A stretch of 53,788 nucleotides of DNA from Amycolatopsis orientalis DSM 43388 (GTDB lineage: Bacteria > Actinomycetota > Actinomycetes > Mycobacteriales > Pseudonocardiaceae): the NCBI RefSeq assembly GCF_000411975.1, contig NZ_ASXG01000138.1:1-53788 (forward strand), given 5' to 3'. Below are positions 23,205-31,085 of the stretch, piece by piece (within the stretch, counting starts at the first letter, position 1; each line of letters opens with the position of its first letter). The notes under the pieces are model-generated. The model was not told the origin of the DNA. It searched no databases and saw nothing but the letters and a program-made list of their open reading frames with translations. Both the position numbers and the translations under genes were made by a program.

Positions 23205-24833
23205 TCAGTTGCCGGAAAGGACCAGCTGCGCACCCATTTCGCCGATCATGATGCAGGGCGCGTTGGTGTTGCCGCCGGTGATCGACGGCATGATCGAGGC
23301 GTCGCAGACCCGCAGGCCGTCGATCCCGCGGACCTTGAGATCCGGGCCGACGACGGCCAGGTCGTCCACGCCCATCCGGCAGGTGCCGACGCCGTGGTAC
23401 ACCGACGTCGCGCGGTTGAGGATCGCGTCGCGCAGCTCCTGGCCGCGCAGGTGCGTGCCCGGGTGGATTTCCTCGTTGACCGAGCCCTTGAACGCCTTCG
23501 ACGCGAAGATCTCGCGCACCATCTCGGATCCCTCGCCGAGCACTTCGAGGTCGGACGGGTCGGAGAGGTACTGCGGGTCGATGAGCGGCGCCGCGGCCGG
23601 ATCGGCGGAGGCGAGCCGGATCGTGCCGCGGCTCTTCGGGTAGATCAGCGTGGTGAGCACGGTCAGCGCCGGCCGCTTGTCGACCGGATGCCGGATCGGC
23701 GCGTCCTGGTTCGGCGAAACGTACGCCCACGGCAGCAGGTGCAGCTGCAGGTCCGGCACGTCCCCGGCCTGCGACGTCTTGAGGAACGCGAGCGCCTCGA
23801 ACACCGAGTTCGCCAGGAATGTCGAACCCGGCTTGAGCAGCTCCCGGGCCATCCCGCGCGCGAAATACGGCGCGGTGCCCTTGTTCTTGCACGACGACAC
23901 CTGGAACGTCAGCGCGTGGAACATGTGGTCGTGCAGGTTGTCGCCGACCGGCAGATCGGCGAGCACCTCGATGCCGTGTTCCTTGAGGTGCTCGGCGTGC
24001 CCGATCCCGGACAGCATCAGCAGCTGCGGCGACCCGACGAACCCGGCGGAGAGGATGACCTCCTTGCCCGCCCGGACCGTGCGGCGCCTGCCGTTGGCGT
24101 CGGTCACCTCGACGCCGGTCGCGCGGCCGTGCTCGATCACCACCTTCCGCACGAACACGCGGGACTGGATCTCGAGCGTCCGGGGCGCGAGGTGGTGCAG
24201 GTAGCCGCGCGAAGCGCTGTAGCGGAGGCCGTCGGCAGCGTTCTGCTGCATCCGGCTGACGCCCTCCTGCGACTCGCCGTTGTAGTCGTCGATGATCTCG
24301 CAGCCGATCGCGTCGGCCGTCGCGTCGAGGAACTGGAGCGTGCCTTCCTGCGGCATCTTGTTGCGGGTGATCTTGATCGGCCCGCCCGCGCCGCGGAAGG
24401 CGTTCTCGCCGTCCTCGAAGTCCTCCATGCGCTTGTACGCGGCGTTGACGCTGTCGGCGTCCCAGCCGGTGTTGCCCTCCGCCGCCCAGGAGTCGAAATT
24501 CGCCCGGTTGCCGCGGACGTAGACCATCCCGTTGACCGAACTGGAGCCGCCGAGCACCTTCCCGCGCGGCACCGGCATGCGCCGATCGAGAACATGTTTC
24601 TGCGGGACCGAGTAGAACCCCCAGTCGCTCATTTTCTTCAGCTGGGGCACCGCGTGCAACGGGGCAACCAACCCCGGCTTGCGCAACAGCAGCTGCTCGT
24701 CGCTCTTGCCCGCCTCGAGCACGATCACGCTGGCCCCGGACTCCGCGAGCCGCCCCGCGACGGCAGCCCCCGAGCTGCCCGACCCGACGACCACGTAGTC
24801 GGCTTCGCTCTTTCGGGCCACCCTCGCCGCCAT
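23205..24833 (-). CDS. GMC-family FAD oxidoreductase (alcohol/choline dehydrogenase-like, 542 aa)
   Basis: The Rossmann FAD motif YVVVGSGSSGAAVAGRL is at residues 13-29. The GMC signature PRGKVLGGSSSVNGMVYVRGN follows. The C-terminal catalytic segment reads VYHGVGTCRMG, then DASIMPSITGGNTNAP. No signal peptide is seen, so it is probably cytoplasmic. It oxidises an alcohol and feeds the downstream aldehyde dehydrogenase. ATG at 24833 follows a GAGGAGCGGAC stretch. A KstR-like operator lies 29 bases upstream, hinting at a sterol-derived or other hydrophobic alcohol. Confidence 0.92.
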   Translation of the reverse strand: MAARVARKSEADYVVVGSGSSGAAVAGRLAESGASVIVLEAGKSDEQLLLRKPGLVAPLHAVPQLKKMSDWGFYSVPQKHVLDRRMPVPRGKVLGGSSSVNGMVYVRGNRANFDSWAAEGNTGWDADSVNAAYKRMEDFEDGENAFRGAGGPIKITRNKMPQEGTLQFLDATADAIGCEIIDDYNGESQEGVSRMQQNAADGLRYSASRGYLHHLAPRTLEIQSRVFVRKVVIEHGRATGVEVTDANGRRRTVRAGKEVILSAGFVGSPQLLMLSGIGHAEHLKEHGIEVLADLPVGDNLHDHMFHALTFQVSSCKNKGTAPYFARGMARELLKPGSTFLANSVFEALAFLKTSQAGDVPDLQLHLLPWAYVSPNQDAPIRHPVDKRPALTVLTTLIYPKSRGTIRLASADPAAAPLIDPQYLSDPSDLEVLGEGSEMVREIFASKAFKGSVNEEIHPGTHLRGQELRDAILNRATSVYHGVGTCRMGVDDLAVVGPDLKVRGIDGLRVCDASIMPSITGGNTNAPCIMIGEMGAQLVLSGN

Positions 24834-24861
24834 GTCCGCTCCTCGTCCCGCGCGCCACCGA

Positions 24862-24881
24862 AACTATAACCTGTTCTAGTT
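24862..24881. promoter_or_regulatory. KstR-type operator upstream of the GMC gene
   Basis: AACTATAACCTGTTCTAGTT is a 20-base near-perfect dyad. Its core at 24865-24878 fits the published KstR consensus TnnAACnnGTTnnA at every fixed position. On the minus strand it overlaps a TATAGT that could be the -10 element of the GMC gene, which suits repression. No kstR gene is in the window; binding by another TetR protein is possible. Confidence 0.6.
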
Positions 24882-25094
24882 CAGGCACGGTATAGCTTTC
24901 CCGCCGGGTGCGCAACGCTTCGCGCGCGGACCCGATCGGCTTGCCCGCAGGGGGATCGGCCGCATCGACCCCGCGTGAGCGGCCTTGCTCCGTTCGGTGC
25001 GACCCTCGCCACGCCGAGTACGCAAACGAGGCGATAGCGGACACATCGGACGCACGTGCGATTGACGGCCGGCCGGACACCGCCGTACCGTGCT

Positions 25095-25192
25095 GCTCGC
25101 GCGACGGCTTCCCGAAGCCGGTGAGAATCCGGCACGGTCGCGCCACTGTGTGCCCATCCCGGGCGAGTCAGGTCGAGGAGCCGTCGTCAGGT
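25095..25192 (+). promoter_or_regulatory. Cobalamin (B12) riboswitch
   Basis: Conserved pieces appear in order. GAAGCCGGTGAGAATCCGGC (from about 25114) is the core hairpin with the GGTGAGAATC loop. GCCACTGTG (from 25142) and a B12-box-like GAGTCAGG (from 25165) follow. A closing stem pairs GACGGCT (25103-25109) with AGCCGTC (25179-25185). It ends about 37 bases before cbtB and should lower expression when cobalamin is abundant. Confidence 0.92.
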
Positions 25193-25228
25193 CCACCCGC
25201 AAGGGACGCGTCATCCCGAAGGAGAGCC

Positions 25229-25438
25229 ATGGCCACCATTCCGGCCGACCGGTCCACCCCGGTCGTTCTGCCCGTCTCGAAAGCCGCTTTGCTGCTCGGC
25301 GCGACCATCGCCGGCGCGCTGCTGCTGTACTACTTCGTCGGCGTCGACCAGGGCGCGGTCTCGATCTTCGGCAGCGACACCCACGTGCACGAGTTCGTCC
25401 ACGACGCGCGGCACTTCCTCGGCTTCCCCTGCCACTGA
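25229..25438 (+). CDS. cbtB: CbtB family cobalt transporter subunit (69 aa)
   Basis: A single transmembrane helix (ALLLGATIAGALLLYYFVG, residues about 19-37) is followed by the CbtB histidine motif HVHEFVHDARHFLGFPCH at 52-69. CbtB is the small partner of CbtA in predicted B12-regulated cobalt uptake. ATG at 25229 has GAAGGAGAG 4-10 bases upstream. It is the first gene after the cobalamin riboswitch. Confidence 0.93.
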   Translation: MATIPADRSTPVVLPVSKAALLLGATIAGALLLYYFVGVDQGAVSIFGSDTHVHEFVHDARHFLGFPCH

Positions 25439-25463
25439 CGCGCCCGGAACGGACAACCGAACA

Positions 25464-26303
25464 ATGCAGAACAAACTGATTCTGCGCGGCCTCCTCGCCG
25501 GAGCGCTGGGCGGACTGCTGGCGTTCGTCTTCGCCCGGATCTTCGCCGAACCGCTGACCCAGGCGGCGATCGACTACGAAACCGGCCGCGACGAGGCGCA
25601 GGCTGCGCTCGACCAGGCCGCCGGGATGGCGAGCGACCACGAGGGCCACGAGGTTTTCAGCCGGGCCGTGCAGGGCAACCTCGGCCTCGGGATCGGCATG
25701 GTGCTCTTCGGGGTCGCGATGGGCCTGCTGTTCGCGGTGACCTACACCGTGCTGCTGGGTCGCGTCGGCCGGATCCGCGCGCGGGTGCTGGCGGTGCTCG
25801 TCGCCGGGGCCGGATTCCTGACGCTGTATCTCGTGCCGTTCCTGAAATACCCGGCCAACCCGCCGGCGATCGGGCACGAAGCCACCATCGGCGCGCGCAC
25901 CGGGCTGTACCTGACGATGGTCGTCGCTTCGGTGGTGTTCCTGGTCGCGGCGGTCGTGGCGGGCAAACGGCTCGCTCCGCGGCTGGGCAACTGGAACGCG
26001 ACGCTCGTCGCGGGCGCCGGGTTCGTGGTGCTGTCCGCGTTGCTGATGGCGCTGTTGCCGTCGCTCGGTTCGCTGGCGTCCAACGTCGCCGAGTACGGTC
26101 CGCAGGCCAGCGAAACCCCGTTGCCGCTCAAGGGTCCGGACGGCCGGATCGCGTACCCCGGATTCCCCGCCGACACCCTCTTCGGCTTCCGGCTTTACTC
26201 GGTGCTGGCGCAGGCCATCCTGTGGACGACCATCGCGCTCGTGTTCGGCCCGCTCGCCGAACGCGTGCTGGACCGCGGGCGCGCGGTTACCGTCGAGGCG
26301 TGA
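25464..26303 (+). CDS. cbtA: CbtA family cobalt transporter (279 aa)
   Basis: The protein has about five hydrophobic helices, beginning LILRGLLAGALGGLLAFVFARIF. A periplasmic loop contains HEGHEVFSRAVQ. FLKYPANPPAIG is the conserved CbtA loop. The family is predicted to import cobalt for B12 synthesis, supported by its constant linkage to cobalamin riboswitches and cbtB. It lies 25 bases after cbtB, and its stop overlaps the next gene by GTGA. Confidence 0.92.
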   Translation: MQNKLILRGLLAGALGGLLAFVFARIFAEPLTQAAIDYETGRDEAQAALDQAAGMASDHEGHEVFSRAVQGNLGLGIGMVLFGVAMGLLFAVTYTVLLGRVGRIRARVLAVLVAGAGFLTLYLVPFLKYPANPPAIGHEATIGARTGLYLTMVVASVVFLVAAVVAGKRLAPRLGNWNATLVAGAGFVVLSALLMALLPSLGSLASNVAEYGPQASETPLPLKGPDGRIAYPGFPADTLFGFRLYSVLAQAILWTTIALVFGPLAERVLDRGRAVTVEA

Positions 26304-26965
26304 ACCCGCTGACCGGACTGGGCCCGTTCTTCGCCGTCGACACGCATCCGGCCGGGGAGCCAGCCGAGCCGTGGCGTCCGCTCGCCGAGGTTTTGGACGA
26401 CGGCCCGGTGCTGCGCGAACGCGTCGCGCGGAACCGGGCCGTGCTCGGCGGCGATTTCGTGGAACCGCGGGTCGCGGCGTCGATCGCGCATCTCGGGCTG
26501 GCGGCGCGGATCATCTCGCCCGCATTGGGGCTCGCGGTCGGTTCGGCCGCGGTGCCGGACTATTCGACGGCGTGGTGGCAGCCGAAGCTCGGCGGTGCGT
26601 TTCCGTTGTCGCTGGCGGAAAACCCGCCGGTCGAGTCCGAGGTGGTCGGTGCGTTCGCGGAACGGGTGTTGCGCGGGCCGTTGGCGCGGCTGGACCAGGC
26701 GATGGCGGAGTTCTCGCTGGCGCGGAATGTCCGGCGAGGGAATGTGGCGTCGGCGCTGAACGGGGCGGTGACGGTGCTGCGGGCGGAGCGTCCGGAGTGG
26801 ACTGACCGGGTCGCGGGCATTGTCGCCGAGCTGGAAGAATTGCCGGAATTGGCCGGTGCCGCGACTCGCGAGAACGGCCGGTTCCGCCGTCGCAGCTGCT
26901 GCCTGTTTTACCGGGCGACGCCGGATCGCGACGGCCCGAAATGCGGGGATTGCGTGCTGGCCTGA
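26300..26965 (+). CDS. FhuF-like (2Fe-2S)-binding reductase domain protein (221 aa)
   Basis: The C-terminus RRSCCLFYRATPDRDGPKCGDC carries C200, C201, C215 and C218. This is the unusual CC-xn-CxxC cluster motif of the ferric-siderophore reductase FhuF C-terminal domain. The upstream body (VAASIAHLGLAARIISPALGLAV) also resembles FhuF-like proteins. GTG at 26300 overlaps the cbtA stop, so it is coupled to the riboswitch-controlled operon. Known FhuF proteins reduce Fe(III)-siderophores. Here the context suggests a redox step with cobalt or a corrinoid, which is inference. Confidence 0.85.
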   Translation: MNPLTGLGPFFAVDTHPAGEPAEPWRPLAEVLDDGPVLRERVARNRAVLGGDFVEPRVAASIAHLGLAARIISPALGLAVGSAAVPDYSTAWWQPKLGGAFPLSLAENPPVESEVVGAFAERVLRGPLARLDQAMAEFSLARNVRRGNVASALNGAVTVLRAERPEWTDRVAGIVAELEELPELAGAATRENGRFRRRSCCLFYRATPDRDGPKCGDCVLA

Positions 26966-26974
26966 CCGGTCAGG
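26961..26974. other. 14-bp perfect palindrome shared by two stop codons
   Basis: CCTGACCGGTCAGG contains the TGA of the FhuF-like gene (plus strand) and the TGA of the DUF3558 gene (minus strand), whose coding sequences are only 4 bases apart. It may help end both transcripts but is short and has no loop. Confidence 0.4.
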
Positions 26975-27554
26975 GCGCCCGGTTGGCTTGATAGGCGATC
27001 ATGATTCCGGCGAACCGGTCGGCCTCGTAACAGGGATCGTTGTAGGCGTCCAGTTTGGGGTCTGTCGCGGTGACGGTGACCGTGAGCAGAGTGTCGTCGG
27101 CGACGCCGGTTTCCACCGTGCACTGGCCGTCGCGAGTGTCCCGATGGATGCCGGGATAGCTGTGCACGAAGACCGGGGCGAAGCCGGGAATCGAAGCCCG
27201 GCGGCGGTAGCGGGCTTCCAAGCCGCCTGAGGTCGTGTCGACGGAAGCGGTGTAAGCGAGCGCCTTTGTGTCGTGGGGAATCCAGGTGCAGGCGGTCTTC
27301 CCGGCGACCGGGGCGGTCGTTCCGGGGCTGCTGACGAAGAACATGACCAGTTGGTCGTGGGCCATCAGGTCGCAGGGTTTCGTCGTGAACTGCGCGAGGT
27401 CGAGCGGGGCGTCGGGCAGCGGCGGCGACAGACGCGGCGGAGGCGGCGGCGCGGACGAGCAGCCCGCTGCGCCGAGGAGGAACGCGAGCAGCAGGCCCGC
27501 ACGACGACGGCGGTGCGGAGGCACGATTTTCTTCGGCGCCACGGATTCGAGCAT
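26970..27554 (-). CDS. DUF3558 lipoprotein (194 aa)
   Basis: A signal peptide RRRRAGLLLAFLLGAAGCSS contains the lipobox LGAAGC near residue 32. A proline-rich linker follows, then the DUF3558 domain with paired cysteines (KPCDLM, TACTW, GQCTV, DPCYEADRFA). Such proteins are membrane-anchored on the outer face in actinobacteria; function is unknown. ATG at 27554 is the only sensible start, though its Shine-Dalgarno is poor. Confidence 0.85.
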   Translation of the reverse strand: MLESVAPKKIVPPHRRRRAGLLLAFLLGAAGCSSAPPPPPRLSPPLPDAPLDLAQFTTKPCDLMAHDQLVMFFVSSPGTTAPVAGKTACTWIPHDTKALAYTASVDTTSGGLEARYRRRASIPGFAPVFVHSYPGIHRDTRDGQCTVETGVADDTLLTVTVTATDPKLDAYNDPCYEADRFAGIMIAYQANRAP

Positions 27555-27697
27555 AGCCGCATTCCAGCGCTTTCGGTTTACCGCGGAAAAGCGGCAGAAG
27601 CCTGTTTTGTGCGGTCGAATGCCAAAAGATTCGCAATGAACCTGCGATCGAGATCTGCGTGCGCGACACTCGGGAAGAAGAGCACCGGGAGGCGGCC

Positions 27698-27898
27698 ATG
27701 CGCAGGTATCGCAACTACTGGACCTACAGCGCCGGGCTGCTCGTCGCGTGGGCGCTGGTCTTCCTGCTCGTCGGCCTGCTTCGCGGCGGGCACGAGGTGC
27801 AGGTCGTGCTGCCGGTGTTCGGCGGCTTCTGCATCGGCTGGGTGAGCACGACGATCGCGCGATACGTGTACCCGCCGCCGAAGCAGTGGCTGGGCTGA
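27698..27898 (+). CDS. Small two-helix membrane protein (66 aa)
   Basis: MRRYRNYWTYSAGLLVAWALVFLLVGLLRGG is followed by VVLPVFGGFCIGWVSTTIARYV, giving two transmembrane helices. ATG at 27698 has GGGAGG 7 bases upstream, a better start than the GTG 39 bases earlier. The family is not recognised, though its form is common in actinomycetes. It precedes the P-type ATPase by 103 bases. Confidence 0.7.
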   Translation: MRRYRNYWTYSAGLLVAWALVFLLVGLLRGGHEVQVVLPVFGGFCIGWVSTTIARYVYPPPKQWLG

Positions 27899-28001
27899 GC
27901 CCGGTCCCGCGATCCCGTCTCCGGCAGCGACCCCGTGCAGTCACCCGAACGGGCGGACCCGCCGGGGGTGGCGCCGCGCCGGGTTTGCCCGGAAACTGCG
28001 T

Positions 28002-30395
28002 ATGGTCGAACCCATGCCAGGGGACGACGGCCTGCTCACGCAGGACAGCACGCGCGGGCTCACCGCGGCCGAGGTGGCCGAGCGGGTCGCCGCGGGACGG
28101 ACCAACGACGTGCCTTCGCGCACGAGCCGCAGCGCGTGGGAGATCGTCCGGTCGAATGTCTTCACCCGGATCAACGCGATCTTCGCGGTGCTCGCGGTCA
28201 TCATCTTCTCCACCGGCTACCTGCTGGACGGCCTGTTCGCCGGGGTGATCGTCGCGAACAGCGTCGTCGGCATCGTGCAGGAGCTGCGCGCCAAGCGGAC
28301 GCTGGACCGGCTCGCGATCGTCGGCCAGGTGCGCCCGCGCGTGCGCCGCGACGGGAGCAGCGGCGAACTGGCCCCGGAAGAGGTCGTGGCCGACGACGTG
28401 ATCGAGGTCGGCGCGGGCGACCAGGTCGTGGTCGACGGCGAGGTGCTGTCCGCGGACGCCCTCGAGGTCGACGAATCGCTGCTCACCGGCGAGTCCGACC
28501 CGGTGGTGAAGCGCGCGGGCGACGCGATCATGTCCGGCAGTTTCGTGGTGGCCGGGAACGGCGCGTACCGGGCGACGAAGGTCGGCGCGGAGGCGTACGC
28601 GGCCAAGCTCGCCGAGGAGGCGGGCCGGTTCACGCTGGTCGATTCGGAGCTGCGGAACGGGATCAACAAGATCCTGAAGGTCATCACCTACCTGCTGATC
28701 CCGGCCGGCGCGCTGTCGATCTACAACCAGCTGTCCGGGGCGCAGGAACTGCCCGCCGCGCTGCGCGGGATGGTCGCGGCGCTGGTCCCGATGGTGCCGG
28801 AGGGGCTGATCCTGCTGACGTCGGTCGCGTTCGCGGTCGGCGTGATCCGGCTGGGGCGGCGGCAGTGCCTGGTCAACGAGCTGCCCGCGATCGAGGGACT
28901 GGCCCGCGTGGACGTCGTCTGCGCGGACAAGACCGGCACGCTCACCGAGAACACCATGCGGCTGTCCGAACTGCGGCGGCTGCACGACGCGGGCGAGGAG
29001 CCGGAGACGGTGCTGGCCGCGCTCGCCGCCGCCGAGCCGCGCCCGAACGCCAGCCTGGTCGCCATCGCGCAGGGCTGCCCGGCCGCACCGGACTGGACGC
29101 CGACCGCCGTGGTGCCGTTCTCCTCCGCGCGGAAGTGGAGCGGTGCGGCGTTCGCCGAGCACGGCGACTGGGTGCTCGGCGCGCCGGACGTGCTGCTGCC
29201 CGCCGAGTCGGAGGAACGCGCGGAAGCGGAACGGATCGGCGCGCAGGGCCTGCGGGTGTTGCTGCTCGGCCGGGCCGCTAACCCCGTCGACGCGCCGGAC
29301 GGGCCGGGCACGGTCACGCCGGTGGCGCTGGCCGTGCTGGAACAGAAGATCCGCGGCGACGCCCGCGAGACGCTGGACTACTTCGCCGCCCAAGGCGTTG
29401 CGGTGAAACTGATTTCGGGCGACAACGCGGTGTCGGTCGGCGGCGTGGCCCGCGCGCTGGCGCTGCCTGGCGGCGAGGCCCCGGTCGACGCGCGGACGCT
29501 GTCCGAAGACCCCGGCGAGCTGGCCGATCAGCTGGAAGGCACCGCCGTGTTCGGCCGCGCGACACCGGCGCAGAAGCGGGCGATGGTCGCGGCGCTGCAG
29601 GCGCGCGGGCACACCGTCGCGATGACCGGCGACGGCGTCAACGACGTCCTCGCGCTGAAGGACGCCGACGTCGGCGTCGCGATGGGCGCGGGCAGCCCGG
29701 CGACTCGGTCCGTCGCGCAGATCGTCCTGCTGGACAACGCTTTCGCTACTCTGCCGCACGTCGTCGGCGAGGGCCGGCGGGTGATCGGCAACATCGAACG
29801 CGTCGCGAACCTGTTCCTCACCAAGACCGTTTACTCGGTGCTGCTGGCGCTGATCGTGGGCGTGCCCGGGCTGATCGGCCTGGACGCGATGCCGTACCCG
29901 TTCCTGCCGAGGCACGTCACGATCGTCGGCTGGTTCACCATCGGCCTGCCCGCGTTCGTGCTCTCGCTGGCCCCGAACAACGACCGCGCGCGCTCCGGAT
30001 TCGTCGGCCGCGTGCTGCGGACGGCGGTCCCGGCCGGGGTGGTGATCGGGGCCGCGTCGTTCGTCTCGTACGTCCTGGTCCATCCCGGCAACGCGACCAC
30101 CGAAGCCGCGCAGGTCCAGGCGAGCACCACGGCGCTGATGACGCTGATGGCGCTGGCGCTGTGGGTGCTGGCGGTCGTCGCGCGGCCCTACACCTGGTGG
30201 AAGGCCGCGCTGGTCGCGACGATGGCGGTGGTGTCGGCGCTGATGTTCCTGCTGCCGTGGACGCGCGAGATCTTCCAGCTGGACCCGGGCAACGCGAGCT
30301 ACACGCTGACAGCGGTGTGCTGCGCGGCGGCGGGAGTGGTGCTGATCGAGATCGGGCGCTGGATCGGGAACCGGATCGGGAAAGCGGGTTCGTGA
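28002..30395 (+). CDS. P-type cation-transporting ATPase, CtpE-like (797 aa)
   Basis: The phosphorylation motif is DKTGTLTEN with D309. The actuator motif is LLTGESDPV, the hinge AMTGDGVNDVLALKDADVGVAMG, and about eight to ten membrane helices are present, with PMVPEGLILLTS in the ion-binding helix. Length and sequence resemble mycobacterial CtpE, which has been linked to calcium uptake; N-terminal metal-binding CxxC repeats are absent. ATG at 28002 is used; ATG at 28014 is an alternative. The stop codon runs into a terminator hairpin. Confidence 0.92.
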   Translation: MVEPMPGDDGLLTQDSTRGLTAAEVAERVAAGRTNDVPSRTSRSAWEIVRSNVFTRINAIFAVLAVIIFSTGYLLDGLFAGVIVANSVVGIVQELRAKRTLDRLAIVGQVRPRVRRDGSSGELAPEEVVADDVIEVGAGDQVVVDGEVLSADALEVDESLLTGESDPVVKRAGDAIMSGSFVVAGNGAYRATKVGAEAYAAKLAEEAGRFTLVDSELRNGINKILKVITYLLIPAGALSIYNQLSGAQELPAALRGMVAALVPMVPEGLILLTSVAFAVGVIRLGRRQCLVNELPAIEGLARVDVVCADKTGTLTENTMRLSELRRLHDAGEEPETVLAALAAAEPRPNASLVAIAQGCPAAPDWTPTAVVPFSSARKWSGAAFAEHGDWVLGAPDVLLPAESEERAEAERIGAQGLRVLLLGRAANPVDAPDGPGTVTPVALAVLEQKIRGDARETLDYFAAQGVAVKLISGDNAVSVGGVARALALPGGEAPVDARTLSEDPGELADQLEGTAVFGRATPAQKRAMVAALQARGHTVAMTGDGVNDVLALKDADVGVAMGAGSPATRSVAQIVLLDNAFATLPHVVGEGRRVIGNIERVANLFLTKTVYSVLLALIVGVPGLIGLDAMPYPFLPRHVTIVGWFTIGLPAFVLSLAPNNDRARSGFVGRVLRTAVPAGVVIGAASFVSYVLVHPGNATTEAAQVQASTTALMTLMALALWVLAVVARPYTWWKAALVATMAVVSALMFLLPWTREIFQLDPGNASYTLTAVCCAAAGVVLIEIGRWIGNRIGKAGS

Positions 30396-30443
30396 GGGGA
30401 GACCCGTGACGTAATGCGGGTTCCCCTCGCGAACAGTTCGCGA
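30394..30443. terminator. Paired hairpins between convergent ATPase and DUF1918 genes
   Basis: GAGGGGAGACCCG (30394-30406) pairs with CGGGTTCCCCTC (30417-30428) with one bulged base. It is followed by the perfect dyad TCGCGAAC-A-GTTCGCGA (30427-30443). Together they lie between the stop of the ATPase gene and the stop of DUF1918. Confidence 0.7.
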
Positions 30444-30447
30444 AGGA

Positions 30448-30717
30448 TCAGGCGCCGCTCGGCAGGTGCTGCTGCAGCGCGCCCAGCCCCTCGACCCGCT
30501 CCCGGAGCCGTTCGTCCTGGGCGGCCAGCTCCGCGTCGGTCAGCACGATCGCGTCCGGACCCGGGAAGACCGTCGAGTCGTGGTCCGCGCCCTGCCAGCG
30601 GACGGTGAACGGCGGTCCTCCGTCCGGTGAACCCACCGCCACGATGCGGCCCCGGTGCTCCGGCATGTCGACGTGGCTTCCCTTCACGACCAGCCAGTCT
30701 CCACGCTGTGCGTGCAT
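30448..30717 (-). CDS. DUF1918 protein (89 aa)
   Basis: The DUF1918 signature is complete near the N-terminus: MHAQRGDWLVVKG, RRGRI-like EHRGRIVAVGSPDGGPPFTVRW, and DHDSTVFPGPDA (residues 1-57), with a helical tail. It is a small cytoplasmic protein of unknown function, widespread in actinobacteria. ATG at 30717 follows GAGGAGGAA. A GGTTT-N17-GGGTAT promoter about 40 bases upstream suggests general-stress control. Confidence 0.9.
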   Translation of the reverse strand: MHAQRGDWLVVKGSHVDMPEHRGRIVAVGSPDGGPPFTVRWQGADHDSTVFPGPDAIVLTDAELAAQDERLRERVEGLGALQQHLPSGA

Positions 30718-30752
30718 GGTTCCTCCTCTCGCGAGTTGCGACGCATCCAGCG

Positions 30753-30780
30753 ATACCCCTGTCGCGCCGGTTGCGAAACC
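30753..30780 (-). promoter_or_regulatory. SigB/SigF-like promoter of the DUF1918 gene
   Basis: On the minus strand GGTTT (30780-30776) and GGGTAT (30758-30753) are separated by 17 bases, as in promoters of mycobacterial SigF or streptomycete SigB general-stress sigma factors. Confidence 0.65.
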
Positions 30781-31006
30781 CCGAGGTAGTCCGTTCCGGG
30801 GACGCATGCGGCCAACCCGGATACGCCGCGTTCCGGCTGTCCCGGCGACGACACCGGTTCCGGCTCTCGGACGTGTCGCCCCTGGGGCGGAGCTCGGCGA
30901 GCGCGAGGAGCGCCGCGGAGAGCGGGCCGCCCCGTCTCGCGAGCGGCAAGGTCGCTGAGCCCCGGCGTGCCCAACCCGCTGACCTGCGGCGAAGAACTAC
31001 TCTATG
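30781..31006. other. Spacer upstream of padR, no gene seen
   Basis: Between the DUF1918 promoter and the PadR operator I see no gene, repeat or hairpin. The whole gap from 30718 to 31085 is therefore two promoter regions back to back. Confidence 0.5.
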
Positions 31007-31031
31007 GAGGTATACACGGCGCGTATACCTC
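31007..31031. promoter_or_regulatory. PadR operator GAGGTATAC-N7-GTATACCTC
   Basis: Perfect 9-base arms around a 7-base centre lie just upstream of a TATAGT sequence (31037-31042) that could be the -10 element of the padR-ABC operon. Such long AT-centred dyads are typical of PadR autorepression. Confidence 0.75.
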
Positions 31032-31085
31032 TGCTGTATAGTGATCTTCACCCCCGGATTCCGGGGTCAAGGGAGGAACAGGGGA

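Noticed and set aside
26970..30083. A 1037-codon open frame opposite the P-type ATPase
   Set aside because: Only its last 195 codons (from 27554) form a credible gene, the DUF3558 lipoprotein. The rest is the antisense of the ATPase, whose motifs are on the plus strand. Long antisense frames are expected at this GC content.
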